Assembly (NCBI RefSeq): GCF_963924675.1
Contig: NW_027077447.1
Location: 682,406 to 746,405 of the forward strand
Source of the DNA: Phocoena phocoena
Lineage: Eukaryota > Chordata > Mammalia > Artiodactyla > Phocoenidae
DNA length: 64,000 bases
Direction of reading: 5' to 3'
Below, in pieces: positions 1-12,235 of this stretch. The notes beneath the pieces are model-generated. The model ran no database searches. It was not told the origin of the DNA and saw only the letters and a program-made list of their open reading frames with translations. How positions within the stretch are numbered: position 1 is the first letter of the stretch; every line of letters begins with the position of its first letter. The translations under genes were made by a program, and so were the position numbers.

Positions 1-48
1 TTTTCCTGAATATATTCAGGAAAAAACGCATACGCCCTTTTTGGCCAA
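1..48. repeat. Right part of satellite palindrome, cut by window start
   Basis: The window opens 12 bases before the symmetry centre of the satellite palindrome. The remaining right arm is intact (CCTGAATATATTCAGG core, then GCATACGCCC and GGCCAA). This fixes the phase of the first monomer. Confidence 0.9.
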
Positions 49-1758
49 CCAAGCAAGCCTGTAAATGAAATCTGCACTACAATGAAGTCTCACTGCCCCC
101 CGGGCAAAAGGGCCATCTGAAAAAAGTGTAAAATCCAGAAAGGTAGGACAGGATATGGAGAACAGGGAGCCTTGTTATGCTGATTGGCAGGATGTAAATT
201 GCCAGCAGCCACCCTGGAGAAGTGTATGGTGTTTCCTGAAACACGAAAGAAACAAAGCAACACAGCCTATGGCACTTCCACTTATGGTCCTATAGCTTAC
301 GGAAATTAAAATCAAAAACAGACAGCCACCCCAATATTTGAGACGGCTGTGTTCACAAGAAGCTCGTCTACAGTATCAGGTAAATATCCCAGAAAGCAAA
401 AAATGGATAAAGAACTTGTGGCACGTACGTACAATGCAATATCACTCAGCAATGAAATCTGTGTCATCAGGCCCATAGCGGCATAGTGAGTGGATGCAGG
501 TACGGTGATTCTACGTGAACTACGTCACACAGAAAAAGAAACATCATAAGATATCACGAATACACGGAATGTAAACTTGACTACACATGAACTGAATTAC
601 AAAATAGAAAATGGTCTCAAATTTAGAAAACCAACTAGTGCTTGCTTATGGGGAAAGGTGCCTTGGGGTGCTGCATAAAACCAGAGACTGAAATTAGCAC
701 AGATAACTTTCCATAAGCCCAATATGTAATAGACAAGACCTACTCCTTGCTCAACGAAATGGACCCAACACCACATATTCAACGCCTAGGAATATACCTG
801 ACTAGGAAGAATCTTAAAACCCATGGATATATATGTCTCCGTAAGAGAATCAAGCGTGTGTACAGCGGCCGAAACGCAGCAGTGAAAATTCTATAAATCC
901 CATTATCAAAATAAATTTCGAAAACAAAACACAAAGACAGTGAAATAGAGAGCAATTCTTAAATAATTCCCTCAGGGCATGTGATGCAACCGGGATTGAC
1001 CACATCTACACCCAGAGCTGGTTGAGACATAAGGCTGGACACTTCAGGTTGATAGCATTGGTGAGTTTCGGTGAGCAAATACAGACCCTTTGAAGTCATA
1101 CTGCATGGTACCTATTCCATGGGTCCCAACTCTTCAGGTTCAAGGGATTCTTCCTCCAGCTAAAACATGCATGGGAAACCCACATTATGGTCCACCATGT
1201 GATTGGGAAACGATTTAAAATGCATCTCAGTTTTCGTATCCTGGTCCTCGGGTTCACCATTCCAGATGGTTTACTAACACTCTCCCCGCTTGGAGAGTCA
1301 GTGCCTTTAACCTCCTGTTTGGCACAGCTTGCAATTTCTGTGCAAGATGAACAGGAATAGGGAGAACCAATGAGAGACTAGCTGTAGGTGTCTGCACGGG
1401 CAAATGTAACGCTCATTTCCCACCAGGAAGAGGAATTAACCAAAGGCTCAGCATGCCCTGCCGGAAACAGATTAGGGCCTGAAGCAATCCTGTGGTTTTG
1501 TGCCCAGCTCACAAGAAAGCGAGTTGAAGAAAGGAGCTCAGGGGCACTGTAATTCACAAACCTGCAGAGTTATAAATGACAGCTATCCTCCAAAAATATA
1601 TTGAAGTAAGCCTGGGAAGGGGACATGAAAGCGGGGCAGAATTTCAGGAAAACGATTGCAGGGGGTAGACTGGAATCGCCCTGAAAGCATAGGAAAAGAG
1701 GCAGAACGTCGACAATGATGCACTTGGCCAAAAGGGCGTATGCGTTTTTTCCTGAATA
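13..1758 (+). repeat. Satellite monomer M1 (1,746 bp), class A-b
   Basis: First full monomer, counted from palindrome centre to palindrome centre. The first half (about 60-870) is the L1-derived part. It carries the class A state: a TAG stop in the ORF2-like frame at about 290 (CCTATAGCTTACGG). The second half carries class b states (TACCTATTCC and CTTCAGGTTC near 1110-1140). The closing left palindrome arm has one A fewer than the consensus, and the following right arm reads TTTTTAGCC instead of TTTTTGGCC, so this palindrome is slightly imperfect. Confidence 0.95.
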
Positions 1759-3505
1759 TATTCAGGAAAAAACGCATACGCCCTTTTTAGCCAACCAAGC
1801 AAGCCTGTAAAGGAAATCTGAACTACAATGCAGTCTCACTGCCCCCCGAGCAAAAGGGCCATCTGAAAAAAGTGTAAAATCCAGAAAGGTAGGACAGGAT
1901 ATGGAGAACAGGGAGCCTTGTTATGCTGATTGGCAGGATGTAAATTGCCAGCAGCCACCCTGGAGAAGTGTATGGTGTTTCCTGAAACACGTAAGAAACA
2001 AAGCAACACAGCCTATGGCACTTCCACTTATGGTCCTATAGCTTATGGAAATTAAAATCTAAAACAGACAGCCACCCCAATATTTGGGACGGCTGTGTTC
2101 ACAAGAAGCTCGTCTACAGTATCAGGTAAATATCCCAGAAAGCAAAAAATGGATAAAGAAGTTGTGGCACGTACGTACAATGCAATATCACTCAGCAATG
2201 AAATCTGTGTCATCAGGCCCGTAGCGGCATAGTGAGTGGATGCAGGTACGGTGATTCTACGTGAACTACGTCACACAGAAAAAGAAACATCATAAGATAT
2301 CACTAATACACGGAATGTAAACTTGACTACACATGAACTGAATTACAAAACAGAACACGGTCTCAAATTTAGAAAAGCAACTAGTGCTTGCTTATGGGGA
2401 AAGGTGCATTGGGGTGCTGCATAAAACCAGAGACTGAAATTAGCACAGATAACTTTCCATAAGCCAAATATGTAATAGACAAGACCTACTCCTTGCTCAA
2501 CTAAATGGACCCAACTCCACATATTCAACGCCTAGGAATATACCTGACTAGGAATAATCTTAAAACCCATGGATATATATGTCTCCGTAAGAGAATCAAG
2601 CATGTGTACAGCAGCCGAAACGCAGCAGTGAAAATCCGATAAATACCATTATCAAAATAAATTTCGAAAACAAAACACAAAGAAAGTGAAATAGAGAGCA
2701 ATTCCTAAATAATTCACTCAGGGCATGTGATGCAACCGGGATTGACCACATCTACACCCAGAGCTGGTTGAGACATAAGGCTGGACACTTCAGGTTGAAA
2801 GAATTGGTGAGTTTCGGTGAGCAAATGCAGACCCTTTGAAGTCATACTGCATGGTACCTATTCCATGGGTCCCAACTCTTCAGGTTCAAGGGATTCTTCC
2901 TCCAGCTAAAACATGCATGGGAAACCCACAGTATGGTCCACCATGTGATTGGGAAACGATTTAAAATGCATCTCAGTTTTCGTATCCTGGTCCTCGGGTT
3001 CACCATTCCAGATGCTTTACTAACACTCTCCCCACTTGGAGAGTCAGTGCCTTTAACCTCCTCTTTGGCACAGCTTGCAATTTCTGTGCAAAATGAACAG
3101 GAATAGGGAGAACCAATGAGAGACTAGCTGTAGGTGTCTGCACGGGCAAATGTAACGCTCATTGCCGACCAGGAAGAGGAATTAAACAAAGGCTCAGCGT
3201 GCCCTGCTGAAAACAGATTAGGGCCTGAAGCAATCCTGCGGTTTTGTGCCCAGCTCACAAGAAAGCGAGTTGAAGAAAGGAGCTCAGGGGCACTGTAATT
3301 CACAAACCTGCAGAGTTATAAATGACAGCTATCCTCCAAAAATATATTGAAGTAAGCCTGCGAAGGGGACCTGAAAGCGGGGCAGAATTTCAGGAAAACG
3401 ATTGCAGGGGGTAGACTGGAATTGCCCTGGAAGCATAGGAAAAGAGGCACAATGTCGACAATGATGCACTTGGCCAAAAAGGGCGTATGCGTTTTTTCCT
3501 GAATA
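1759..3505 (+). repeat. Satellite monomer M2 (1,747 bp), class A-b
   Basis: Same organisation as M1 and also class A-b. A distinctive variant, GGTTGAAAGAATTGG at about 2792, recurs in M6 four monomers away (about 9778). The 3' end (GACCTGAAAGCGGGG, CCCTGGAAGCATAGG, CACAATGTCGAC at about 3370-3460) is shared with the end of M7, 8.73 kb downstream. Confidence 0.95.
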
Positions 3506-5251
3506 TATTCAGGGAAAAACGCATACGCCCTTTTTGGCCAACCAAGCAAGCCTGTAAAGGAAATCTGCACTACAATGAAATCTCACTGCCCCCCCGGGCA
3601 AAAGGGCCATCTGAAAAAAGTGTAAAATCCAGAAAGGTAGGACAGGATATGGAGAACAGGGAGCCTTGTTATGCTGATTGGCAGGATGTAAATTGCCAGC
3701 AGCCACCCTGGAGAAGTGTATGGTGTTTCCTGAAACACGTAAGAAACAAAGCAACACAGCCTATGGCACTTCCACTTATGGTCCTATAGCTTACGGAAAT
3801 TAAAATCAAAAACAGACAGCCACCCCAATATTTGGGACGGCTGTGTTCACAAGAAGCTCGTCTACAGTATCAGGTAAATATCCCAGAAAGAAAAAATGGA
3901 TAAAGAAGTTGTGGCACGTACGTACAATGCAATATCACTCAGAAATTAAATCTGTGTCATCAGGCCCGTAGCGGCATAGTGAGTGGATGCAGGCACGGTG
4001 ATTCTACGTGAACTACGTCACACAGAAAAAGAAACATCATAAGATATCACGAATACACGGAATGTAAACTTGACTACACATGAACTGAATTACAAAACAG
4101 AACAGGGTCTCAAATTTAGAAAACCAACTAGTGCTTGCTTATGGGGAAAGGTGCCTTGGGGTGCTGCATAAAACCAGAGACTTAAATTAGCACAGATAAC
4201 TTTCCATAAGCCAAATATGTAATAGACAAGACCTACTCCTTGCTCAATGAAATGGACCCAACACCACATATTCAATGCCTAGGAATATACCTGACTAGGA
4301 AAAATCTTAAAACACATGGATATATATGTCTCCGTAAGAGAATCAAGCATGTGTACAGCGGCCGAAACGCAGCAGTGAAAATCCGATAAATCCCATTATC
4401 AAAATAAATTTCGAAAACAAAACACAAAGACAGTGAAATAGAGAGCAATTCTTAAATAATTCACTCAGGGCATGTGATGCAACCGGGATTTACCACATCT
4501 ACACCCAGAGCTGGTTGAGACATAAGGCTGGACAGTTCAGGCTGATAGCATTGGTGAGTTTCGGTGAGCAAATGCAGACCCTTTGAAGTCATACTGCATG
4601 GTACCCATTCCATGGGTCCCAACTCTCCAGGTTCAAGGCATTCTTCCTCCAGCTAAAACATGCATGGGAAACCCAGAGTATCGTCCACCGTGTGATTGGG
4701 AAACGATTTAAAATGCATCTCAGTTTTCGTACCCTGGTCCTCGGGTTCACCATTCCAGATGCTTTACTAACACTCTCCCCGCTTGGAGAGTCAGTGCCTT
4801 TAACCTCCTGTTTGGCACAGCTTGCAATTTCTGTGCAAGATGAACAGGAATAGGGAGAACCAATGAGAGACTAGCTGTAGGTGTCTGCACGGGCAAATGT
4901 AACGCTCATTGCCGACCAGGAAGAGAAATTAAACAAAGGCTCAGCGTGCCCTGCTGAAAACAGATTAGGGCCTGATGCAATCCAGCGCTTTTGTGCCCAG
5001 CTCACAAGAAAGCGAGTTGAAGAAAGGAGCTCAGGGGCACTGTAATTCACAAACCTGCAGAGTTATAAATGACAGCTATCCTCCAAAAATATATTGAAGT
5101 AAGCCTGCGAAGGGGACTTGAAAGCGGGGCAGAATTTCAGGAAAACCATTGCAGGGGTAGACTGGAATTGCCCTGAAAGCATAGGAAAAGAGGCAGAACG
5201 TCGACAATGATGCACTTGGCCAAAAAGGGCGTATGCGTTTTTTCCTGAATA
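3506..5251 (+). repeat. Satellite monomer M3 (1,746 bp), class A-a
   Basis: The L1-derived first half is class A; the second half is class a (TACCCATTCC, CTCCAGGTTC, AGTATCGTCC near 4600-4685). The opening right palindrome arm has one A to G change (CAGGGAAAAACGC at about 3510), which breaks perfect pairing. Confidence 0.95.
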
Positions 5252-6996
5252 TATTCAGGAAAAAACGCATACGCCCTTTTTGGCCAACCAAGCAAGCCTG
5301 TAAAGGAAATCTGCACTACCATGAGTCTCACTGCCCCCCGGGCAAGAGGGCCATCTGAATAAAGTGTAAAATCCAGAAAGGTAGGACAGGATATGGAGAA
5401 CAGGGAGCCTTGTTATGCTGATTGCCAGGATGTAAATTGCCAACAGGCACCCTGGAGAAGTGTATGGTGTTTCCTGAAACACGTAAGATATACAGCAACA
5501 CAGCCTATGGCAATTGCATTATTGTCCTATTCCTTAGGGAAATTAAAATCAAAAACAGAGAGCCACCCCAAAGTTTGGGACGGCTGTGTTCCCAAGAAGC
5601 TCGTCTACAGTACCAGGTAAATATCCCAGAAAGCAAAAAATGGATAAAGAAGTTGTGGCACGTACGTGCAATGCAGTATCACTCAGCAATGAAATCTGTG
5701 TCATCAGGCCCATAGCGGCATAGTGAGTGGATGCAGGTACGGTGATTCTACGTGAACTACGTCACACAGAAAAAGAAACATCATAAGATATCACTAATAC
5801 ACGGAATGTAAACTTGACTACACATGAACTGAATTACAAAACAGAACAGGGTCTCAAATTTAGAAAACCAACTAGTGCTTGCTTATGGGGAAAGGTGCCT
5901 TGGGGTGCTGCATAAAACCAGAGACTGAAATTAGCACAGATAACTTTCCATAAGCCAAATATGTAATAGACAAGACCTACTCCTTTCTCAACGAAATGGA
6001 CCCAACACCACATATTCAACGCCTAGGAATATACCTGACTAGGAAGAATCTTAAAACCCATGGATATATATGTCTCCGTAAGAGAATCAAGCGTGTGTAC
6101 AGCGGCCGAAACGCAGCAGTGAAAATCCGATAAATCCCATTATCAAAATAAATTTCGAAAACAAAACACAAAGACAGTGAAATAGAGAGCAATTCTTAAA
6201 TAATTCACTCAGGGCATGTGATGCAACCGGGATTGACCACATCTACACCCAGAGCTGGTTGAGACATAAGGCTGGACACTTCAGGCTGATAGGATTGGTG
6301 AGTTTCGGTGAGCAAATGCAGACCCTTTGAAGTCATACTGCATGGTACCCATTCCATGGGTCCCAACTCTCCAGGTTCAAGGGATTCTTCCTCCAGCTAA
6401 AACATGCATGGGAAACCCAGAGTATTGTCCACCGTGTGATTGGGAAACGATTTAAAATGCATCTCAGTTTTCGAATCCTGGTCCTCGGGTTCATCATTCC
6501 AGATGCTTTACTAACACTCTCCCCGCTTGGAGAGTAAGTGCCTTTAACCTCCTCTTTTGCACAGCTTGCAATTTCTGTGCAAGATGAACAGGAATAGGGA
6601 GAACCAATGAGAGACTAGCTGTAGTTGTCTGCGCGGGCAAATGTAACGCTCATTGCTCACCAGGAAGAGGAATTAACCAAAGGCTCAGCATGCCCTGACG
6701 GAAACAGATTAGGGCCTGAAGCAATCCTGCGGTTTTGTGCCCAGCTCACAAGAAAGCGAGTTGAAGAAAGGAGCTCAGGGGCATTGTAATTCACAAACCT
6801 GCAGAGTTATAAATGACAGCTATCCTCCAAAAATATATTGAAGTAAGCCTGCGAAGGGGACTTGAAAGGGGGGCAGAATTTCAGGAAAACGATTGCAGGG
6901 GGTAGACTGGAATTGCCCTGAAAGCATAGGAAAAGAGGCAGAACGTCGACAATGAAGCACTTGGCCAAAAAGTGCGTATGCGTTTTTTCCTGAATA
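5252..6996 (+). repeat. Satellite monomer M4 (1,745 bp), class B-a
   Basis: First class B monomer: CCTATTCCTTAGGG at about 5525 replaces the class A TAG stop, and CCAAAGTTTGGG and TTCCCAAGAAG follow. It has a private variant GTAAGATATACAGC at about 5484. It shares CCAGGATGTAAATTGCC and CAACAGGCACCC (about 5425-5450) only with M8. Confidence 0.95.
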
Positions 6997-7032
6997 TATT
7001 CAGGAAAAAACGCATACGCACTTTTTGGCCAA
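6961..7032. repeat. 72 bp palindrome with mirrored substitutions
   Basis: A perfect 72 bp inverted repeat without spacer, centred at 6996/6997. Relative to the consensus it carries G to T at 6973 in the left arm and the exactly mirrored C to A at 7020 in the right arm, so full self-complementarity is kept (AAAAAGTGCG against CGCACTTTTT). Confidence 0.92.
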
Positions 7033-8743
7033 CCAAGCAAGCCTGTAAAGGAAATCTGCACTACAATGAAGTCTCACTGCCCCCCGGGCCAAAGGGCCAT
7101 CTGAAAAAAGTGTAAAATCCAGAAAGGTAGGACAGGATATGGAGAACAGGGAGCCTTGTTATGCTGATTGGCAGGATGTAAATTGCCAGCAGCCACCCTG
7201 GAGAAGTGTATGGTGCTTCCTGAAAAACGTAAGAAACAAACCAACACAGCCTATGGCACTTCCACTTATGGTCCTATAGCTTACGGAAATTAAAATCAAA
7301 AACAGACAGCCACCCCAATATTTGGGACGGCTGTGTTCCCAAGAAGCTCATCTACAGTATCAGGTAAATATCCCAGAAAGCAAAAAATGGATAAAGAAGT
7401 TGTGGCACGTACGTACAATGCAATATCACTCAGCAATGAAATCTGTGTCATCAGGACCGTAGCGGCATAGTGAGTGGATGCAGGTACGGTGATTCTACGT
7501 GAACTACGTCACACAGAAAAAGAAACATCATAAGATATCACTAATACACGGAATGTAAACTTGACTACACATGAACTGAATTACAAAACAGAACAGGGTC
7601 TCAAATTTAGAAAACCAACTAGTGCTTGCTTATGGGGAAAGTTGCCTTGGAGTGCTGCATAAAACCAGAGACTGAAATTAGCACAGATAACATTCCATAA
7701 GCCAAATATGTAATAGACAAGACCTACTCCTTGCTCAACGAAATGGACTCAACACCACATATTCAACGCCTAGGAATATACCTGACTAGGAAGAATCTTA
7801 AAACCCATGGATATATATGTCACCGTAAGAGAATCAAGCGTGTGTACAGCGGCTGAAACGCAGCAGTGATAATCCGATAAATCCCATTATCAAAATAAAT
7901 TTCGAAAACAAAACACAAAGACAGTGAAATAGAGAGCAATTCTTAAATAATTCACTCAGGGCATGTGATGCAACCGGGATTGACCACATCTACACCCAGA
8001 GCTGGTTGAGACATAAGGCTGGACACTTCCGGCTGATAGCATTGGTGAGTTTCGGTGAGCAAATGCAGACCCTTTGAAGTCATACTGCATGGTACCCATT
8101 CCATGGGTCCCAACTCTCCAGGTTCAAGGGATTCTTCCTCCAGCTAAAACATGCATGGGAAACCCAGAGTATCGTCCACCGTGTGATTGGGAAACGATTT
8201 AAAATGCATCTCAGTTTTCGTATCCTGGTCCTCGGGTTCACCATTCCAGATGCTTTACTAACACTCTCCCCGCTTGGAGAGTCAGTGCCCTTAACCTCCT
8301 CTTTGACACAGCTTGCAATTTCTGTGCAAGATGAACAGGAATAGGGAGAACCAATGAGAGACTAGCTGTAGGTGTCTGCACAGGCAAATGTAACGCTCAT
8401 TGCCCACCAGGAAGAGGAATTAACCAAAGGCTCAGCATGCCCTGCCGGAAACAGATTAGGGCATGAAGCAATCCTGCGGTTTTGTGCCCAGCTCACAAGA
8501 AAGCGAGTTGAAGAAAGGAGCTCAGGGGCACTGTAATTCACAAACCTGCAGAATTATAAATGACAGCTATCCTCCAAAAATATTTTGAAGTAAGCCTGCG
8601 AAGGGGACTTGAAAGCGGGGCAGAATTTCAGGAAAACGATTGCAGGGGGTAGACTGGAATTGCCCTGAAAGCATAGGAAAAGAGACAGAACGTCGACAAT
8701 GATGCACTTGGCCAAAAAGGGCGTATGCGTTTTTTCCTGAATA
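6997..8743 (+). repeat. Satellite monomer M5 (1,747 bp), class A-a, twin of M10
   Basis: Class A-a with a group of rare variants: GGTGCTTCCTGAAAAACG and AAACAAACCAACACAG (about 7213-7247), GTTGCCTTGGAGTGC (about 7641), GCGGCTGAAACGCAGC and GTGATAATCCG (about 7850-7876), and CAGTGCCCTTAACC with TTTGACACAG (about 8283-8312). All recur in M10, 8.74 kb downstream. Confidence 0.95.
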
Positions 8744-10490
8744 TATTCAGGAAAAAACGCATACGCCCATTGTGGCCAACCAAGCAAGCCTGTAAAGGAA
8801 ATCTGCACTACAATGAAGTCTCACTGCCCCCCGGGCAAAAGGGCCATCTGAAAAAAGTGTAAAATCCAGAAAGGTAGGACAGGATATGGAGAACAGGGAG
8901 CCTTGTTATGCTGATTGGCAGGATGTAAATTGCCAGCAGCCACCCTGGAGAAGTGTATGGTGTTTCCTGAAACACGTAAGAAATAAAGCAACACAGCCTA
9001 TGGCAATTGCACTTATGGTCCTATTTGTTAGGGAAATTAAAATCAAAAACAGAGAGCCACCCCAAAGTTTGGGACGGCTGTGTTCCCAAGAAGCTCGTCT
9101 ACAGTACCAGGTAAATATCCCAGAAAGCAAAAAATGGATAAAGAAGTTGTGGCACGTACGTGCAATGCAGTATCACTCAACAATGAAATCTGTGTCATCA
9201 GGTCCGTAGCGGCATAGTGAGTGGATGCAGGTACGGTGATTCTACGTGAACTACGTCACACAGAAAAAGAAACATCATAAGATATCACTAATACACGGAA
9301 TGTAAACTTGACTACACATGAACTGAATTACAAAACAGAACAGGGTCTGAAATTTAGAAAACCAACTAGTGCTTGCTTATGGGGAAAGGTGCCTTGGGGT
9401 GCTGCATAAAACCAGAGACTGAAATTAGCACAGATAACATTCCATAAGCCAAATATGTAATAGACAAGACCTACTCCTTGCTCAACGAAATGGACCCAAC
9501 ACCACATATTCAACGCCTAGGAATATACCTGAATAGGAAGAATCTTAAAACCCATGGATATATATGTCTCCGTAAGAGAATCAAGCGTGTGTACAGCGGC
9601 CGAAACGCAGCAGTGAAAATCCGATAAATCCCATTATCAAAATAAATTTCGAAAACAAAACACAAAGACAGTGAAATAGAGAGCAATTCTTAAATAATTC
9701 ACTCAGGGCATGTGATGCAACCGGGATTGACCACATCTACACCCAGAGCTGGTTGAGACATAAGGCTGGACACTTCAGGTTGAAAGAATTGGTGAGTTTC
9801 GGTGAGCAAATGCAGACCCTTTGAAGTCATACTGCATGGTACCTATTCCATGGGTCCCAACTCTTCAGGTTCAAGGGATTCTTCCTCCAGCTAAAACATG
9901 CATGGGAAACCCACAGTATGGTCCACCATGTGATTGGGAAACGATTTAAAATGCATCTCAGTTTTCGTATCCTGGTCCTCGGGTTCACCATTCCAGATTC
10001 TTTACTAACACTCTCCCTGCTTGGAAAGTCAGTGCCTTTAACCTCCTGTTTGGCACAGCTTGTAATTTCTGTGCAAGATGAACAGGAATAGGGAGAACCA
10101 ATGAGAGACTAGCTGTAGGTGTCTGCACGGGGAAATGTAACGCTCATTTCCCACCAGGAAGAGGAAATAACCAAAGGCTCCGTGTGCCCTGCCGGAAACA
10201 GATTAGGGCCTGAAGCAATCCTACGGTTTTGTGCCCAGCTCAAAAGAAAGTGAGTTGAAAACAGTAGCTCAGGGGCACTGTAATTCACAAACCTGCAGAG
10301 TTATAAATGACAGCTATCCTCCAAAAATATATTGAAGTAAGCCTGCGAAGGGGACTTGAAAGCGGGGCAGAATTTCAGGAAAACGATTGCAGGGGGTAGA
10401 CTGGAATTGCCCTGAAAGCATAGGAAAAGAGGCAGAACGTCGACAATGACGCAATTGGCTAAAAAGGGCGTATGCGTTTTTTCCTGAATA
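8744..10490 (+). repeat. Satellite monomer M6 (1,747 bp), class B-b
   Basis: Class B first half, with the ORF2-like frame open for 107 codons at 8886-9209. Class b second half, with GGTTGAAAGAATTGG as in M2. The opening right palindrome arm is damaged on one side only (CGCCCATTGTGGCC at about 8765). Confidence 0.95.
8886..9209 (+). pseudogene. Open remnant of L1 ORF2 C-terminus inside satellite
   Basis: A 107-codon open frame in the L1-derived part of M6. The translated order matches the end of L1 ORF2: a DVN..QP.WRSVWCFLK block (L1: VN..QPLW.TVWRFLK) near residues 13-28, and KKWIKKLWHVRAMQYHSAMK (L1: EWIKKMW.IYTMEYYSAIK) near residues 81-100. Between them the frame no longer resembles ORF2. 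Equivalent frames are open in M9 (14129-14452), M13 (21110-21433), M14 (22857-23180), 41097-41420, 46335-46658 and 48018-48404; class A monomers have a stop. There is no reverse transcriptase core or start context suggesting a gene. I read it as a passive by-product of satellite homogenisation. Confidence 0.75.
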
Positions 10491-12235
10491 TATTCAGGAA
10501 AAAATGCATACGCCCTTTTTGGCCAACCAAGCAAGCCTGTAAAGTAATTCTGCACTACAATGAAGTCTCACTGCCCCCCGGGCAAAAGGGCCATCTGAAA
10601 AAAGTGTAAAATCCAGAAAGGTAGGACAGGATATGGAGAACAGGGAGCCTTGTTATGCTGATTGGCAGGATGTAAATTGCCAACAGCCACCCTGGAGAAG
10701 TGTATGGTGTTTACTGAAACACGTAAGAAATAAAGCAACACAGCCTATGGCAATTGCACTTATGGTCCTATTCTTTAGGGAAATTAAAATCAAAAACAGA
10801 GAGCCACCCCAAAGTTTGGGACGGCTGTGTTCCAAAGAAGCTCGTCTACAGTACCAGGTAAATATCCCAGAAAGCAAAAATGGATAAAGAAGTTGTGGCA
10901 CGTACGTGCAAGCAGTATCACTCAGCAATGAAATCTGTGTCATCAGGCCCGTAGCGGCATAGTGAGTGGATGCAGGTACGGTGATTCTACGTGAACTACG
11001 TCACACAGAAAAAGAAACATCATAAGATATCACTAATACACGGAATGTAAACTTGACTACACATGAACTGAATTACAAAATAGAAAAGGGTCTCAAATTT
11101 AGAAAACCAACTAGTGCTTGCTTATGGGGAAAGGTGCCTTGGGGTGCTGCATAAAACCAGAGACTGAAATTAGCACAGATAACTTTCCATAAGCCAAATT
11201 TGTAATAGACAAGACCTACTCCTTGCTCAACGAAATGGACCCAACACCACATATTCAACGCCTAGGAATATACCTGACTAGGAAGAATCTTAAAACCCAT
11301 GGATAGATATGTCTCCGTAAGAGAATCAAGCGTGTGTACAGCGGCGGAAACGCAGCAGTGAAAATCCGATAAATCCCATTATCAAAATAAATTTCGAAAA
11401 CAAAACACAAAGACAGTGAAATAGAGAGCAATTCTTAAATAATTCACTCAGGGCATGTGATGCAACCGGGATTGACCACATCTACACCCAGAGCTGGTTG
11501 AGACATAAGGCTGGACACTTCCGGCTGATAGCATTGGTGAGTTTCGGTGAGCAAATGCAGACCCTTTGAAGTCATACTGCATGGTACCCATTCCATGGGT
11601 CCCAACTCTCCAGGTTCATGGGATTCTTCCTCCAGCTAAAACATGCATGGGAAACCCAGAGTATCGTCCACCGTGTGATTGGGAAACGATTTAAAATGCA
11701 TCTCAGTTTTCGTATCCTGGTACTCGGGTTAGCCATTCCAAATGCTTTACTAACACTCTACCCGCTTGGAGAGTCAGTGCCTTTAACCTCCTGTTTGGCA
11801 CAGCTTGCAATTTCTGTGCAAGATGAACAGGAATAGGGAGAACCAATGAGAGACTAGCTGTAGGTGTCTGCACGGGCAAATGTAATGCTCATTGCCCACC
11901 AGGAAGAGGAATTAAACAAAGGCTCAGCGTGCCCTGCTGGAAACAGATTAGGGCCTGAAGCAATCCTGCGGTTTTGTGCCCAGCTCACAAGAAAGCGAGT
12001 TGAAGAAAGGAGCTCAGGGGCACTGTAATTCACAAAACTGCAGAGTTATAAATGACAGCTACCCTCCAAAAATATATTGAAGTAAGCCTGCGAAGGGGAC
12101 CTGAAAGCGGGGCAGAATTTCAGGAAAACGATTGCAGGGGGTAGACTGGAATTGCCCTGGAAGCATAGGAAAAGAGGCACAATGTCGACAATGATGCACT
12201 TGGCCAAAAAGGGCGTATGCGTTTTTTCCTGAATA
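10491..12235 (+). repeat. Satellite monomer M7 (1,745 bp), class B-a
   Basis: Class B first half (CCTATTCTTTAGGG at about 10769; the frame closes early after a one-base loss in AGCAAAAATGG at about 10875) and class a second half. The 3' 130 bases match the end of M2. Confidence 0.95.

Noticed and set aside
8554..8808. An 84-codon minus-strand frame across the palindrome (MQISFTGLLGWP...) in many monomers
   Set aside because: It covers the palindrome and its flank and follows the repeat. Its residues just reflect the palindromic DNA, and it varies in frame between monomers.
11073..11258. A 61-codon minus-strand frame (starting MNMW) found in nearly every monomer
   Set aside because: It is antisense to the L1 3'UTR-derived part, recurs only because the monomers recur, and has no domain or start context. 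Its conservation equals that of the surrounding non-coding sequence.
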